33,949 nt of DNA from Methanosarcinales archaeon (GCA_030605805.1 JAUWHQ010000059.1:1-33949); one strand, 5' to 3'. Positions 17,479 to 26,000 are shown, numbered from the stretch's first letter. Program-made: numbers and translations. The notes: a model not told the origin generated them from the letters alone.

Positions 17479-17577
17479 ACTAAATTATATTCTCTACTAT
17501 GAGTGTATCTTTGAACAGTATTATCACTTCGCATCACTTCGCCCTATGTTCGGTCATCTTATACTCGTCTGGAGTAT
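17479..17577 (-). promoter_or_regulatory. Candidate internal promoter and operator of the Rex-like pair
   Basis: The 122-nt gap upstream of the 299-aa gene holds several signals. Two perfect tandem 10-bp repeats, plus-strand ATCACTTCGC at 17523-17532 and 17533-17542, have one-turn spacing. A perfect inverted repeat ATACTC-gtctg-GAGTAT lies at 17561-17577 and could be an operator or the ASCH gene terminator. AT-rich TATA-like stretches, minus-strand GATAATACT (about 17519-17527) and AATATAATTT (about 17482-17491), follow. This is the longest gap inside the operon and suggests that the Rex-like pair can be expressed on its own. Confidence 0.4.
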
Positions 17578-17588
17578 CCCCGTCCATT

Positions 17589-17981
17589 TCACACACGCCC
17601 CCAAGGTTCATCTGTATAGCAAAAGGACTGTGGCGGAATAAAATCAGGGACGTGATCTTTTGGATTTACTGGATCGAACAATTCCAACACCCCGATTTCA
17701 ATAGCATATCCCTTGTCCTTATTTCTAAAATAATCGAAAAATTCCACCTCCGCGATCCCCGATAAATCCTTACATATTCTCCACAACTCTTCCGGATGTT
17801 CTTCTATGATAGTTTCTATGGTAAATGCGCCTACAATCCGTTTCACAGGAGAGGAAGCATAAATATACACTTTATCAACGTTATCTCGTTGTTTGAAAAC
17901 CGATTTCCGAAACTCGTATCTTTTATTTCCATTTACGATTTCGTTGACATATTTCGGTCTAATCGACAGTAAAACGTTCAT
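17589..17981 (-). CDS. ASCH-domain protein
   Basis: A 130-aa single-domain protein. It opens with VLLSIRPKYVNEIVNG and NKRYEFRK, the usual first strand, helix and basic loop of ASCH/PUA-like domains, followed by VYIYASSPVKRIVGAF. ASCH domains bind RNA or modified nucleobases; some, such as YqfB, hydrolyse N4-acetylcytidine. The start ATG lies inside the end of the PIN-GNAT-ASCH gene (23-nt overlap), so the two are coupled. The related IRPxY motif in the C-terminal domain of that neighbour suggests that both recognise a similar ligand. It might act as the antitoxin or the cofactor of the fusion protein; this is inference. Confidence 0.82.
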   Translation of the reverse strand: MNVLLSIRPKYVNEIVNGNKRYEFRKSVFKQRDNVDKVYIYASSPVKRIVGAFTIETIIEEHPEELWRICKDLSGIAEVEFFDYFRNKDKGYAIEIGVLELFDPVNPKDHVPDFIPPQSFCYTDEPWGRV

Positions 17982-19458
17982 TTATCCCACCTCTGGTTTT
18001 TATCCGGAGATATTTTTCATCGGAAATTTGAGCAATGGATTGCGGAGCAGAAATACCCATCGTCTTCAAATCTACCAGCTTTAATGGATTTGGTAAATGG
18101 AAGTGCCACGTAAATAGGATAACCAGCGTTGGTTTTTTTGCGAAATCTTCAATTTCTTCCATGGGATACACGGTTCTATTCCTGACGTATCGAAAAATTT
18201 CATTTTTGTCCTGCAATCCATGGAATGTTTTTCCAACGACACCCAGGGAAGTAATCTCACGCTTATCCACGGTGCGATAAAACAACAGAATATCGCCGGG
18301 TGAAATATTCTTTATTTTGGAATGGCTGAGATATGCTTTTTTTATAGTATTACCCTCAACAATGAATTCACCAGCATGTTCAGATAATGCTGTTTGACGA
18401 CCCCCGTAGTCTGTAAATAATTTCTGATGGTATTCAGGGCGAATCGGGACTAAAAACTTTTTCACATCTGCCCCCTCATAAAAACTCGGGTAATATTTCT
18501 TTGATATTTCCAGCGGGTGCATCAGCTTTGCTTTTTCTTTATCAACTGACAGTTCCTTGACGAAAATATCTTCACCACGATCGTTTACAGCCGCTTTATA
18601 AAATCCATATTCAGTTATTAGATCAACTAAATAGTCGTCTGGCTTGGTAAAATGGGTTAGATAGATTTCAGCGAGGTTGTTTTTAATCGAATAGCCAACT
18701 GCCAATTTTGTAAATAGTTCTCCGATCTTATACCCAACGTGTGTGACGATCAAAGTCGCAATCTTGAGCCTCTTTTTTGCCGGAAGCGGAGGGATAGAAT
18801 CAATGGGATCGTTTTCAATTTTATAAATTAATATTGCTCCGATAGTACCGTCTTTTCTGCGATAAACCCAGCATTTTCTACCTTCTCTGGAAATTTTCTT
18901 AAACCAACTATCAAACTCTTCATATTCTTCTTTTAGAGATCTAAAGATCGGGTCGCTTATCTCAAGATTGTAGACAAGATCTTCCTTTAAAGCAGGTGGT
19001 CGAACCACCTCCTCTCTAAAGATATCCTCTTCAAAAACCCTGATCCCTTCTTCCACGCACAAAACCCTATCTTTTATGTCCAACCGAATAGCTTTTTTAT
19101 GGATGTTTTTATCCTCTGTAATCAGAAAATCTACGGCATCTTTATAGACCGAATACAATAAGGCATTATCAATCTCGTCATTGATTCTCGATGGCGTTCC
19201 AACAATACTCAAAAAATTATCGTCCTTACTTTGGTCAGGAGGAGATTCCAGTGAAGGATAGGTGTTGAGTTTAGATAATGCAATATTCTTTCTATCTTCG
19301 TTCTGGTCTCTTTTTATCTCTTCGAATGTTTCAGGATGGACAAGGATATCAATAGCTTGTGAACTGTTTAATACTTTTAACAGGTGTTGTAACTCATCTG
19401 CAAGTACGTGGTCATTCTCTCTGTAGATGAATATGTTGGTATCAATCAACAGGCGCAT
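17959..19458 (-). CDS. PIN-GNAT-ASCH/PUA-like fusion protein
   Basis: A 499-aa three-part protein. Residues 1-145 form a PIN nuclease domain: D6 in LLIDTNIFIY, acidic residues E44/E47, D97 in EIDNALL, and E115/D116 in FLITEDKNIH. Residues about 168-303 look like a GNAT acetyltransferase: GTIGAILIY, then IATLIVTHVGYKIGELF (the acyl-CoA loop region), then AEIYLTHF and YGFYKAA. Residues about 333-490 form a PUA/ASCH/EVE-like domain beginning FLVPIRPEYHQKLF, with ISPGDILLFYR. A ribosome site, AGAGGTCG, precedes ATG 19458. The parts suggest an RNA-targeting toxin or effector with nuclease and acetyltransferase modules and an RNA/base reader. The gene is AT-rich against the DUF1016 gene and hsdM. 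Confidence 0.82.
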   Translation of the reverse strand: MRLLIDTNIFIYRENDHVLADELQHLLKVLNSSQAIDILVHPETFEEIKRDQNEDRKNIALSKLNTYPSLESPPDQSKDDNFLSIVGTPSRINDEIDNALLYSVYKDAVDFLITEDKNIHKKAIRLDIKDRVLCVEEGIRVFEEDIFREEVVRPPALKEDLVYNLEISDPIFRSLKEEYEEFDSWFKKISREGRKCWVYRRKDGTIGAILIYKIENDPIDSIPPLPAKKRLKIATLIVTHVGYKIGELFTKLAVGYSIKNNLAEIYLTHFTKPDDYLVDLITEYGFYKAAVNDRGEDIFVKELSVDKEKAKLMHPLEISKKYYPSFYEGADVKKFLVPIRPEYHQKLFTDYGGRQTALSEHAGEFIVEGNTIKKAYLSHSKIKNISPGDILLFYRTVDKREITSLGVVGKTFHGLQDKNEIFRYVRNRTVYPMEEIEDFAKKPTLVILFTWHFHLPNPLKLVDLKTMGISAPQSIAQISDEKYLRIKTRGGINERFTVD

Positions 19459-19534
19459 TGTTCGACCTCTTACCCTTTGATAATTCTTCCACGTTCAGCT
19501 TCTTATACCACTCTTGCACAGATTCACACATCAT
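19442..19534 (-). CDS. Possible 30-aa small protein
   Basis: A short ORF begins MMCESVQEWYKKLN and ends NNAPVD. A very strong ribosome site, GGAGGGTGAT, lies in the last codons of the DUF1016 gene, and the ORF overlaps the start of the PIN fusion gene by 17 nt. It is amphipathic and charged. It could be a leader that couples translation of the PIN gene or a tiny partner of it. Its small size leaves real doubt that it is a functional protein. Confidence 0.4.
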   Translation of the reverse strand: MMCESVQEWYKKLNVEELSKGKRSNNAPVD

Positions 19535-19540
19535 CTTCCA

Positions 19541-20620
19541 TCACCCTCCAGTATTTTCATCAACTCGCCTCCCTGTCCCTTCTCCCCCCCGTTCCAGCTC
19601 TTTCTCCAGTTCTTCAATCGTTGGCAGACTTCCCTTCATCTGGTCAGGCAGCGCATGTATGAGCTGGTATGTGGAGACCCCCATCGGTTTGTTCATGTCG
19701 CGGAGTGCATATTCCGCTATGACCCGGTTTCTGGTCTTGCAGAGGAGGATGCCGACGCTCGGCTGGTCATGGGGTTCGTTGCGGAGCAGATCATCGACTG
19801 CTGATAGGTAGAAGTTCAGTTTGCCTGCGTATTCGGGCACGAAGTTGCCGATCTTTAATTCGATCACCACGTAGCAGTGGAGCCTTGTGTGGTAGAAGAG
19901 CAAATCCGGATAAAAGTCCTGATCGCCCACATCCAGATGATACTCGCTTCCCACGAACGCAAACCCCACTCCAAGTTCAAGGAGGAAGTCACGGAGGTGA
20001 GTGAGGAGCGATTGGTGCAGGTCACGCTCTGAAAATTCCGGTCCGAGACTCAAAAAATCAAAGTTGTAGGGATCTTTCAGGATCTGCTGAGCCAGTTCAG
20101 ACTGGGGCGCGGGAAGCGTCTCTCTAAGATTTGTGACCGCGCTTCCCTGACGATAGAAGAGCCCGCTTTCGATCTGGTGCACGAGCACGTTCCGGCTCCA
20201 CCCTCCCTGGATCGTCTGGTGGATGTACCACTCTCGTTCTGCACGATCCTTCACTTTGTCGAGCAGAGTGATGTTGTGATACCAGGTGATTTGTGCAAGC
20301 ACCTCTTGCACAAATGTTTCATCAGGGTATGCAGCCGCAAAAGCCCTCATGTACTTGAGATTGCGGGTCGAGAAACCTTTTACTTCCGGAAATTCGCGGG
20401 ATAGATCACGAGAAAGACGTGCGATCACCTTCGCACCCCATCCCTCTTCCTCCTGACGCACAAGAATTGATTTTCCTATCTGCCAGTAGAGGAGAACCAG
20501 CTCGCGGTTCACCGAAAGAGCCGCACGGACCTGAGCCGACCGAATCCTCGCCTTCAGATCGGCAAAGAATTCAGGATATCCGGCAAATTGCTCTGTTAAA
20601 CCCGCATCATCGTCTGACAA
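19541..20620 (-). CDS. DUF1016/YhcG-type PD-(D/E)xK nuclease
   Basis: A 359-aa protein. The N-terminal DUF1016 helical domain shows ELVLLYWQIGKSIL and FSTRNLKYMRAFAAAY. The C-terminal nuclease domain carries D239 (FYPDLLFYHTRLHCYVVIELK) and the E254-x-K256 pair. Such proteins are frequent inside type I restriction loci, often between hsdM and hsdS, where their role is unproven. It lies 45 nt after hsdM and shares the GC-rich composition of hsdM and hsdR, so it is probably an older member of this operon than the AT-rich genes that follow. Confidence 0.93.
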   Translation of the reverse strand: MSDDDAGLTEQFAGYPEFFADLKARIRSAQVRAALSVNRELVLLYWQIGKSILVRQEEEGWGAKVIARLSRDLSREFPEVKGFSTRNLKYMRAFAAAYPDETFVQEVLAQITWYHNITLLDKVKDRAEREWYIHQTIQGGWSRNVLVHQIESGLFYRQGSAVTNLRETLPAPQSELAQQILKDPYNFDFLSLGPEFSERDLHQSLLTHLRDFLLELGVGFAFVGSEYHLDVGDQDFYPDLLFYHTRLHCYVVIELKIGNFVPEYAGKLNFYLSAVDDLLRNEPHDQPSVGILLCKTRNRVIAEYALRDMNKPMGVSTYQLIHALPDQMKGSLPTIEELEKELERGGEGTGRRVDENTGG

Positions 20621-20665
20621 CCGCTACTACCTCCTTTTAGTCGTGTTCATACCTCGCGATATTTT

Positions 20666-22756
20666 TCAGGCATACTTGTCGGATTCCGCCATGCAGATCG
20701 GCACACCCGATGCAGCATATCCGAGCCCCTCCAGAAACCCGCCCAGCTTTGCCTTTGCGTTGTCGCGGTCTTCCTCGATCTCTCTTGCTGTCACCATGTA
20801 TTTGTCCCACCAGTTCTCATAGATGGTGATAAGCTCCTGTCTTGATTCTGTGAGGTACTGCTCAAGATGTTTTTCGATATCCAGCTTCAGCGTATTCAGG
20901 GTTTCAACATCAGCCTCCCTTTCGGCGATGATTCGTTTGAGGGTGTACTCTATCTCTTTCCACCAGTTCACGAAAATGCCTGCCACCTTAAACTCATCCA
21001 GAAGCCCAACCGGCAACAGTGCTTCTTTGATGGATGCGATGAACTCCCGCCGTACATTGAAAATATCCTTTCTCGCAGGCAACTCTTTAATGCGCGGCAG
21101 ACTCTCTTCTTCCCACCAGTCAGAAAGCCGGAGTCGCATCTCTTCCTCCACACGTTTCACACCGGGCGCAGTCTCGATAACCTCTTTTATCCGGTCTTTC
21201 TCACCGATCTCGGGCTTGAACCGGGCATAATCTCCATTCATCTCCTGAAACAGCACGCCATCGGTTAAACCGTATTTATCAAGAATTTCCTGTTTAGCCG
21301 CCATCTCTTTCTTTGGGATGCCCCCGAGAAGGTGAGCCCGCACGTCATGGGGTTCAGGGTCTGGCGAGTTGTCCACATACCGCCTGATATTCAGATTGAA
21401 GTCATGTTTCTTGATCTCTTCAACTGTGACGACCTTCGAGTATCCGGGAGTCTCCAGGCGATTCCTGTAAACCGATGTGATCTTCTCGATATCCTCAGGA
21501 CGCAGCCGGTTCTGGTTCTTGCCCTCAGCGTACTCGGCATCACCGTTTATGAAAAGAATTTTGTCTTCTATCACCTCGGTTTTATCCTTATTTATGACCA
21601 GAATGCAGGCAGGAATGCCTGTTCCATAAAACAGACCTGCAGGAAGACCGATTATAGCCTCTATGATGTTGTCCTTCACCATTTCTTCACGTATCCCTTT
21701 CTCCGCACCTCCTCTAAAGAGCACCCCGTGCGGCATGACTGTCGCCATCTTTCCCTTGCTGTTTAAGCTTGCAACCATGTGCTGTGCAAACATGAGATCA
21801 GCTTTCTTGCCGCTCTCAGGTGCAAAGCCATAAGAAAAGCGTTCCTGAAACGGCATCCTGGATTTGGTATAGTTCAGGGAAAACGGTGGATTGGCGATCA
21901 CCCTGTCAAAACGCATGATTTCCCCGCCTTCGGTGTGCTGCGGATCATCAAGGGTGTCTGCGTTCTGTATATCCGCATCCGGAATGTCATGAAGTATCAT
22001 GTTCATCTTGCAGATAGCCCATGTGCCGCCATTGTTATCCTGACCGAAGAGTGAGAGGTTGCGGCTGTTCTGCCCCTGCTCCTCCACATACTGCCTGGAC
22101 TGTATAAGCATACCACCAGAGCCACACGTAGGGTCGTATATTCTCATGCCTTCATGCGGCTCTATTACCTGAACCATCAGGCGCACCACCTCTGATGGTG
22201 TGTAAAATTCACCTCCTTTCTTTCCGGCTGAGTCAGCAAAAAACTTAATCAGATATTCATACGCAGCACCCAAAAGGTCAGGAAACTCAAAGTCCTCGTT
22301 TCTCAGCCGGTATCTGTTGAAATGCGCCAGAAACTCTTGGAGCTTCGAGTCAGGTATCCTTGTCTTTCCCTTCTTTGCGTTGAAATCAATGTGCTTGAGC
22401 ACACCATCCAGCTCAGGGTTCGAGTCCTCAATGGCTGCGAGGGCTTTGTTAAGCTGGTTCCCGATGTCTTTTTTGAGATCCTTTAGTTCAGACCATCTTG
22501 CGCTTTTCGGCACATAGAACATGTATCCCTCATGGGACTCAGCCATCTCCTCTGCGTCTTCCATATCGAGTCCTTCTTTGATAAGCCATTTTTGAAGGAT
22601 CGTCTCCTGCTGTTCCTCAAACTGATCCGAAATTCTGCGCAGGAAAAGCATACCGAAGATGTATTCCTTGAATTCCGAAGCATCCATCTTGCCCCTGAGG
22701 ATGTCGGCTGCTTTAAAAAGATGTGACTCGAGTTGCTGGAGGGTTATTTTGGTCAT
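20666..22756 (-). CDS. hsdM: Type I DNA methyltransferase subunit M
   Basis: A 696-aa adenine-N6 methyltransferase. The N-terminal HsdM helical domain (LQQLESHLFKAADILRGKMD) is followed by the SAM-binding motif DPTCGSGG at residues 208-215 and the catalytic NPPF at 289-292. GGEFYTPSEVVRLM just before motif I is typical. The protein is longer than the common 500-550 aa, with a C-terminal coiled extension of about 180 residues. The ATG at 22756 sits just downstream of a strong TATA box. As first gene it would give host protection before the nuclease is made. Confidence 0.96.
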   Translation of the reverse strand: MTKITLQQLESHLFKAADILRGKMDASEFKEYIFGMLFLRRISDQFEEQQETILQKWLIKEGLDMEDAEEMAESHEGYMFYVPKSARWSELKDLKKDIGNQLNKALAAIEDSNPELDGVLKHIDFNAKKGKTRIPDSKLQEFLAHFNRYRLRNEDFEFPDLLGAAYEYLIKFFADSAGKKGGEFYTPSEVVRLMVQVIEPHEGMRIYDPTCGSGGMLIQSRQYVEEQGQNSRNLSLFGQDNNGGTWAICKMNMILHDIPDADIQNADTLDDPQHTEGGEIMRFDRVIANPPFSLNYTKSRMPFQERFSYGFAPESGKKADLMFAQHMVASLNSKGKMATVMPHGVLFRGGAEKGIREEMVKDNIIEAIIGLPAGLFYGTGIPACILVINKDKTEVIEDKILFINGDAEYAEGKNQNRLRPEDIEKITSVYRNRLETPGYSKVVTVEEIKKHDFNLNIRRYVDNSPDPEPHDVRAHLLGGIPKKEMAAKQEILDKYGLTDGVLFQEMNGDYARFKPEIGEKDRIKEVIETAPGVKRVEEEMRLRLSDWWEEESLPRIKELPARKDIFNVRREFIASIKEALLPVGLLDEFKVAGIFVNWWKEIEYTLKRIIAEREADVETLNTLKLDIEKHLEQYLTESRQELITIYENWWDKYMVTAREIEEDRDNAKAKLGGFLEGLGYAASGVPICMAESDKYA

Positions 22757-22780
22757 GTATGGTTACAGTTTCTTCCAAGT

Positions 22781-22790
22781 TATATATAAA
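22781..22790 (-). promoter_or_regulatory. TATA box of the type I operon
   Basis: The minus strand reads TTTATATATA, with an A-rich BRE-like GAAAAATG upstream. The box is centred about 30 nt before the hsdM ATG, so transcription should begin at or very close to the start codon, giving a leaderless or near-leaderless mRNA. It is the only strong promoter seen for the long minus-strand operon. The rest of 22757-22919 holds no gene. Confidence 0.6.
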
Positions 22791-22919
22791 ACATTTTTCA
22801 CAAACAGCCGCATAATCATCTTCATTCGTGCATAGTTAAGAAATGGATGTGATACTTAGCATCGAAGCATATAAGACGCCAGGGGCACCCACCTCGCCCC
22901 CATATCCTATCAGCATCCT

Positions 22920-24449
22920 CTAACCGAATTCCTTCCTCGTCTCTCCGCATTTTACGCACCTGTACACCGTGTACTTCTTGTGCGCTTTCAGGAGTTCAAA
23001 CTCGTGGTCGCACTCTGGCGCCTCTATTGCGGCTGTTTCCTCTTCTGCCAGTGCAGGCATCCCCATCAACTCTCTGATTCGTGAATCGGCATCCTTCTGC
23101 TGCTCACGATACTCGTCCAGGAGCCTGTACGAATCGCACAACAGCAGGAACCGCTGGGTATCGATGACCGGGATCAATTCATCGATGGCATCAGAATCAA
23201 ACTCCAGTTCAAATGCCATTTCCAGCTTTAGTTCCAGTTCCGCCCCGGGTCCAGATTCATCGCAGACGGCAACGACGCAATCGCCGTTCCAGACCAGTTT
23301 ACCACTCACTGTATTACCATAATCAACGGAAAGGGACACTCCGGTCGAAAACGAGTCTTTATCCCCTTCCAGAAATTCTTTCAGCTCATTTAAGATCTCG
23401 ACTGTGGAAGAATCAAGAATCAGCTCATTAAAATCGTTTGCAATACTGATTGAACCGGTGTCAGAGTCATGACGTGTATTCGTAATCTCAAACTCATCAA
23501 CCGATTCCTTCTGATCCAGACAACGATATTTGAGATCAACATACACCGGAGGGAGATTGTATATATCACAATCACTCGAATAGCAGTTATCGCAATCAAA
23601 CGCATCTTTTGGCTCGCATTCGGTGCAGAATGCATCGCGAGGCTCATATTCGCCTGAGATCCCACAAATCTCTTCATCAGGGTCATAATTCTCGCAGATG
23701 CGGCAGCATCCGTGGATCGTCCAGTATTCTGATTCGAGCACCTGATCGATTTTAAAACGCGTGAGGACATACTCGGCTTCGGTAGATATGTGATAGAACT
23801 TACCTAGAACATCCTTATATTCCTCCGAGATTGCTTTCAGACGTGGTATGATCTCATAATTGTGCTGATCATAGAAACAGCCGCATAGAAACCCCAGATC
23901 CATCAGATACTCGCCATCTTCAGCGAACCTGTCAAGAAGTTCTACCATGAAGGCGAACGACCGCGGATCCCGTATCTGTGAGAGTGTGCCAAGTGCATAG
24001 ATCGTGCAGGTTTCACGCTCGTTTTTGTCGATCTCCGGGTTGTTCAGACGATCGTTGATTCGATCGATCAGCGGCTGAACTGCCGGACTGCCGATCTTCA
24101 CCAGTGCCTCTAATGCATCTTCGCACAGATCATCCGCGTCGGTCTCGATCGCATCGATCAGTGCAGGAACAGCGGCTGAGCTGCCGATCTTGCCAAGCAC
24201 GCCTGCTGCGATGATGCAGCTGTATGAGTCTACCTCGTACAGATAATCAGCCAGAGATTCAACAACCGCCTCGCCAAGCCCTATCAAACGCTCTCTCACA
24301 GAAGAAATCCTTTTCTTTAGATTTTCGTCCGATTCCGGATCGAAGTACTTATCGTATTCCTCCTGCCGCTCATCGATCTCATCGCAGAGATCATCCAGCA
24401 CACAGAGCGCTTCGTCGATCGTTTCATCAGATATTTCAGTGGTCTGCAT
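22920..24449 (-). CDS. HEAT-repeat protein with Cys-rich and zinc-ribbon segments
   Basis: A 509-aa acidic protein starting at ATG 24449, preferred because AGGAGAATAAGGGG lies upstream; ATG 24491 and a start at 24530 would add 14 or 27 residues. Residues about 55-190 contain PBS-lyase-type HEAT repeats (AAGVLGKIGSSAAVPALIDA, then EALVKIGSPAVQPLIDR). Residues about 247-294 hold eleven Cys in spaced pairs (CCRIC, CTEC, CDNC, CD), likely to bind zinc or an Fe-S cluster. A C-terminal zinc ribbon pairs CDHEF with YRCVKCGETRK. The family is not recognised. HEAT repeats and metal-binding knuckles suggest a protein-binding scaffold. Confidence 0.85.
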   Translation of the reverse strand: MQTTEISDETIDEALCVLDDLCDEIDERQEEYDKYFDPESDENLKKRISSVRERLIGLGEAVVESLADYLYEVDSYSCIIAAGVLGKIGSSAAVPALIDAIETDADDLCEDALEALVKIGSPAVQPLIDRINDRLNNPEIDKNERETCTIYALGTLSQIRDPRSFAFMVELLDRFAEDGEYLMDLGFLCGCFYDQHNYEIIPRLKAISEEYKDVLGKFYHISTEAEYVLTRFKIDQVLESEYWTIHGCCRICENYDPDEEICGISGEYEPRDAFCTECEPKDAFDCDNCYSSDCDIYNLPPVYVDLKYRCLDQKESVDEFEITNTRHDSDTGSISIANDFNELILDSSTVEILNELKEFLEGDKDSFSTGVSLSVDYGNTVSGKLVWNGDCVVAVCDESGPGAELELKLEMAFELEFDSDAIDELIPVIDTQRFLLLCDSYRLLDEYREQQKDADSRIRELMGMPALAEEETAAIEAPECDHEFELLKAHKKYTVYRCVKCGETRKEFG

Positions 24450-24731
24450 AAGCCCCTTATTCTCCTGTTCTTCTACTCTCCTGATCCCCATATCCTCCCG
24501 CCATCTGCATGTCTTCGCGATTGCGGTCAAAGAACCATATCTTGGGCATCCCCTAGTCCGGGATTGTGCCCCATGATAGTACTTTTAGGTACTCGCGACA
24601 TCGATGATATGACGTTCCAACCTGATTACCACATTTGTGGTCTGGATGTGGGGGCGCGGGTTGATATATCTTGCGGAGTTTTGGGTTATGACGGCTCCGC
24701 ATCAACGACCTGCCCCGGAACTGATGGGAGT

Positions 24732-25970
24732 TTATTGAGACGAGCGAGCGGTCGGGCATGTCAGTCCGCCATGCGGCATCACCAGAACCCGCGCAAACTC
24801 CCCGTGCTTCGAGATCGCGGTATCAAGAGCGCTCTGCACGTCATCTGCCGGCGTAAAATATGCTTTCTTCGCAAGATCGTCAGGGATGGCAGAGATGAGA
24901 TAGAGGTCAGCACGCTCGGCAAGGAGCGAGGTCAACACAGCCTTGTGACCGCCGAGCTCAAAGTCGCTCTTCAGCCGGGGCAGGAGTTCCCCACGCGGGA
25001 TGTTGAGCCACCGCTCATACACTGCATTACCAAGACCCTCAGGGCATTCGGCGACAAGGATGATCGTCCCCCCATCTTTCACGATGTTCTTTGCATTTTC
25101 AAGGGATTTCTGGGACTGATACAGGTTTATGTCCTTTGGCATCCCGCCAGGGGACGTGATCACGATATCAACGGGTTCTGCCCGGATCCGGTACATCTGA
25201 TCCGCATAAAACACCCCTGCGCGGTGCGCTTCTATGGGATCACCCGAAACGACCGCAACGATCTCCTTGTTGCTGTTTAGTACGGCATTGAGTATGAATT
25301 TTGACAGCCCCATCGTCCCCTCCTCGAGATCCTGACGCACAGGGCTGTCGATGCTGCCTGATACGGCGTCAGGGTGGATCATGAGTGCATGATTCTTCCG
25401 GATGCTTGCAAGCGACGAGATTCCGGGCAGCAGCGACTTGAGACCGCCCGAATATCCTGCATAGTACTGGAATTCGATGCTGCCGGTGCATATCACGATG
25501 TCAGCGTCAAGAACGGGCGTAAATATCTCAACCGGCGTTCCCCTGCTCGTAACCCCGACGCGCCGGCAGCGATCAGGATCGTGATCGATGCAAGATATGC
25601 GATCGTAGATTTCGCTGCCGATCAGCAGTCTCTGCTCATCTTCTGTCTGTTTTCTGTGTGATCCGGTGGCAAATACGATTTTGATGTCAGAATCCCGGAT
25701 TCCAATCTCGCCAAGGTGCGCAATGAGTGGCGGCAGCAGTATCTCTGTCGGGGTGATCCGTGTGATGTCGTTAACGATGATCGCAACAGAATCGCCCGGG
25801 TGTGCGATATCAGGTAACCTGCTCCCGATTGGGTGCTCGAGCGCATCATTGACTGCTGACTCGCAATCCTCAACCGCGGGGAGTTCGTTTGGTTCGAGGA
25901 CGCCTGCGAGGTTCCTCTCCGGGACATCGACAGAGACGCTGCCGTGTCCATAAGGCAGTTGAATCTTCAT
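24732..25970 (-). CDS. LarA-family nickel-pincer racemase/epimerase homologue
   Basis: A 412-aa protein. Start ATG 25970 gives the usual LarA opening MKIQLPYG; the frame is open further upstream but without homology. Family residues are visible: D68-I-T-R71, H105 in ATGSHRKQ, K178 in AGYSGGLKSLLPG (the lysine that holds the nickel-pincer nucleotide in LarA) and H194 in RKNHALM (nickel ligand). LarA interconverts L- and D-lactate, and relatives act on other 2-hydroxy acids. At the position of the second catalytic His (H174 in Lactiplantibacillus LarA) this protein has Q168, so its substrate may differ. No LarB/C/E cofactor genes are in the window. Confidence 0.9.
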   Translation of the reverse strand: MKIQLPYGHGSVSVDVPERNLAGVLEPNELPAVEDCESAVNDALEHPIGSRLPDIAHPGDSVAIIVNDITRITPTEILLPPLIAHLGEIGIRDSDIKIVFATGSHRKQTEDEQRLLIGSEIYDRISCIDHDPDRCRRVGVTSRGTPVEIFTPVLDADIVICTGSIEFQYYAGYSGGLKSLLPGISSLASIRKNHALMIHPDAVSGSIDSPVRQDLEEGTMGLSKFILNAVLNSNKEIVAVVSGDPIEAHRAGVFYADQMYRIRAEPVDIVITSPGGMPKDINLYQSQKSLENAKNIVKDGGTIILVAECPEGLGNAVYERWLNIPRGELLPRLKSDFELGGHKAVLTSLLAERADLYLISAIPDDLAKKAYFTPADDVQSALDTAISKHGEFARVLVMPHGGLTCPTARSSQ

Positions 25971-25992
25971 CGAGGTTGTTGGTGCTTTCCGG

Positions 25993-26000
25993 GAATTTAA
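25993..26000 (-). promoter_or_regulatory. TATA-like element of the larA homologue
   Basis: The minus strand reads CTCTTAAATTCCC around here, an acceptable archaeal TATA element 23-30 nt before ATG 25970. It predicts a leaderless transcript, which agrees with the absence of a ribosome site in front of this gene. Confidence 0.4.

Noticed and set aside
17589..17981. Calling the ASCH protein an N4-acetylcytidine amidohydrolase
   Set aside because: Only the general ASCH opening motif is visible; the catalytic residues cannot be aligned with confidence.
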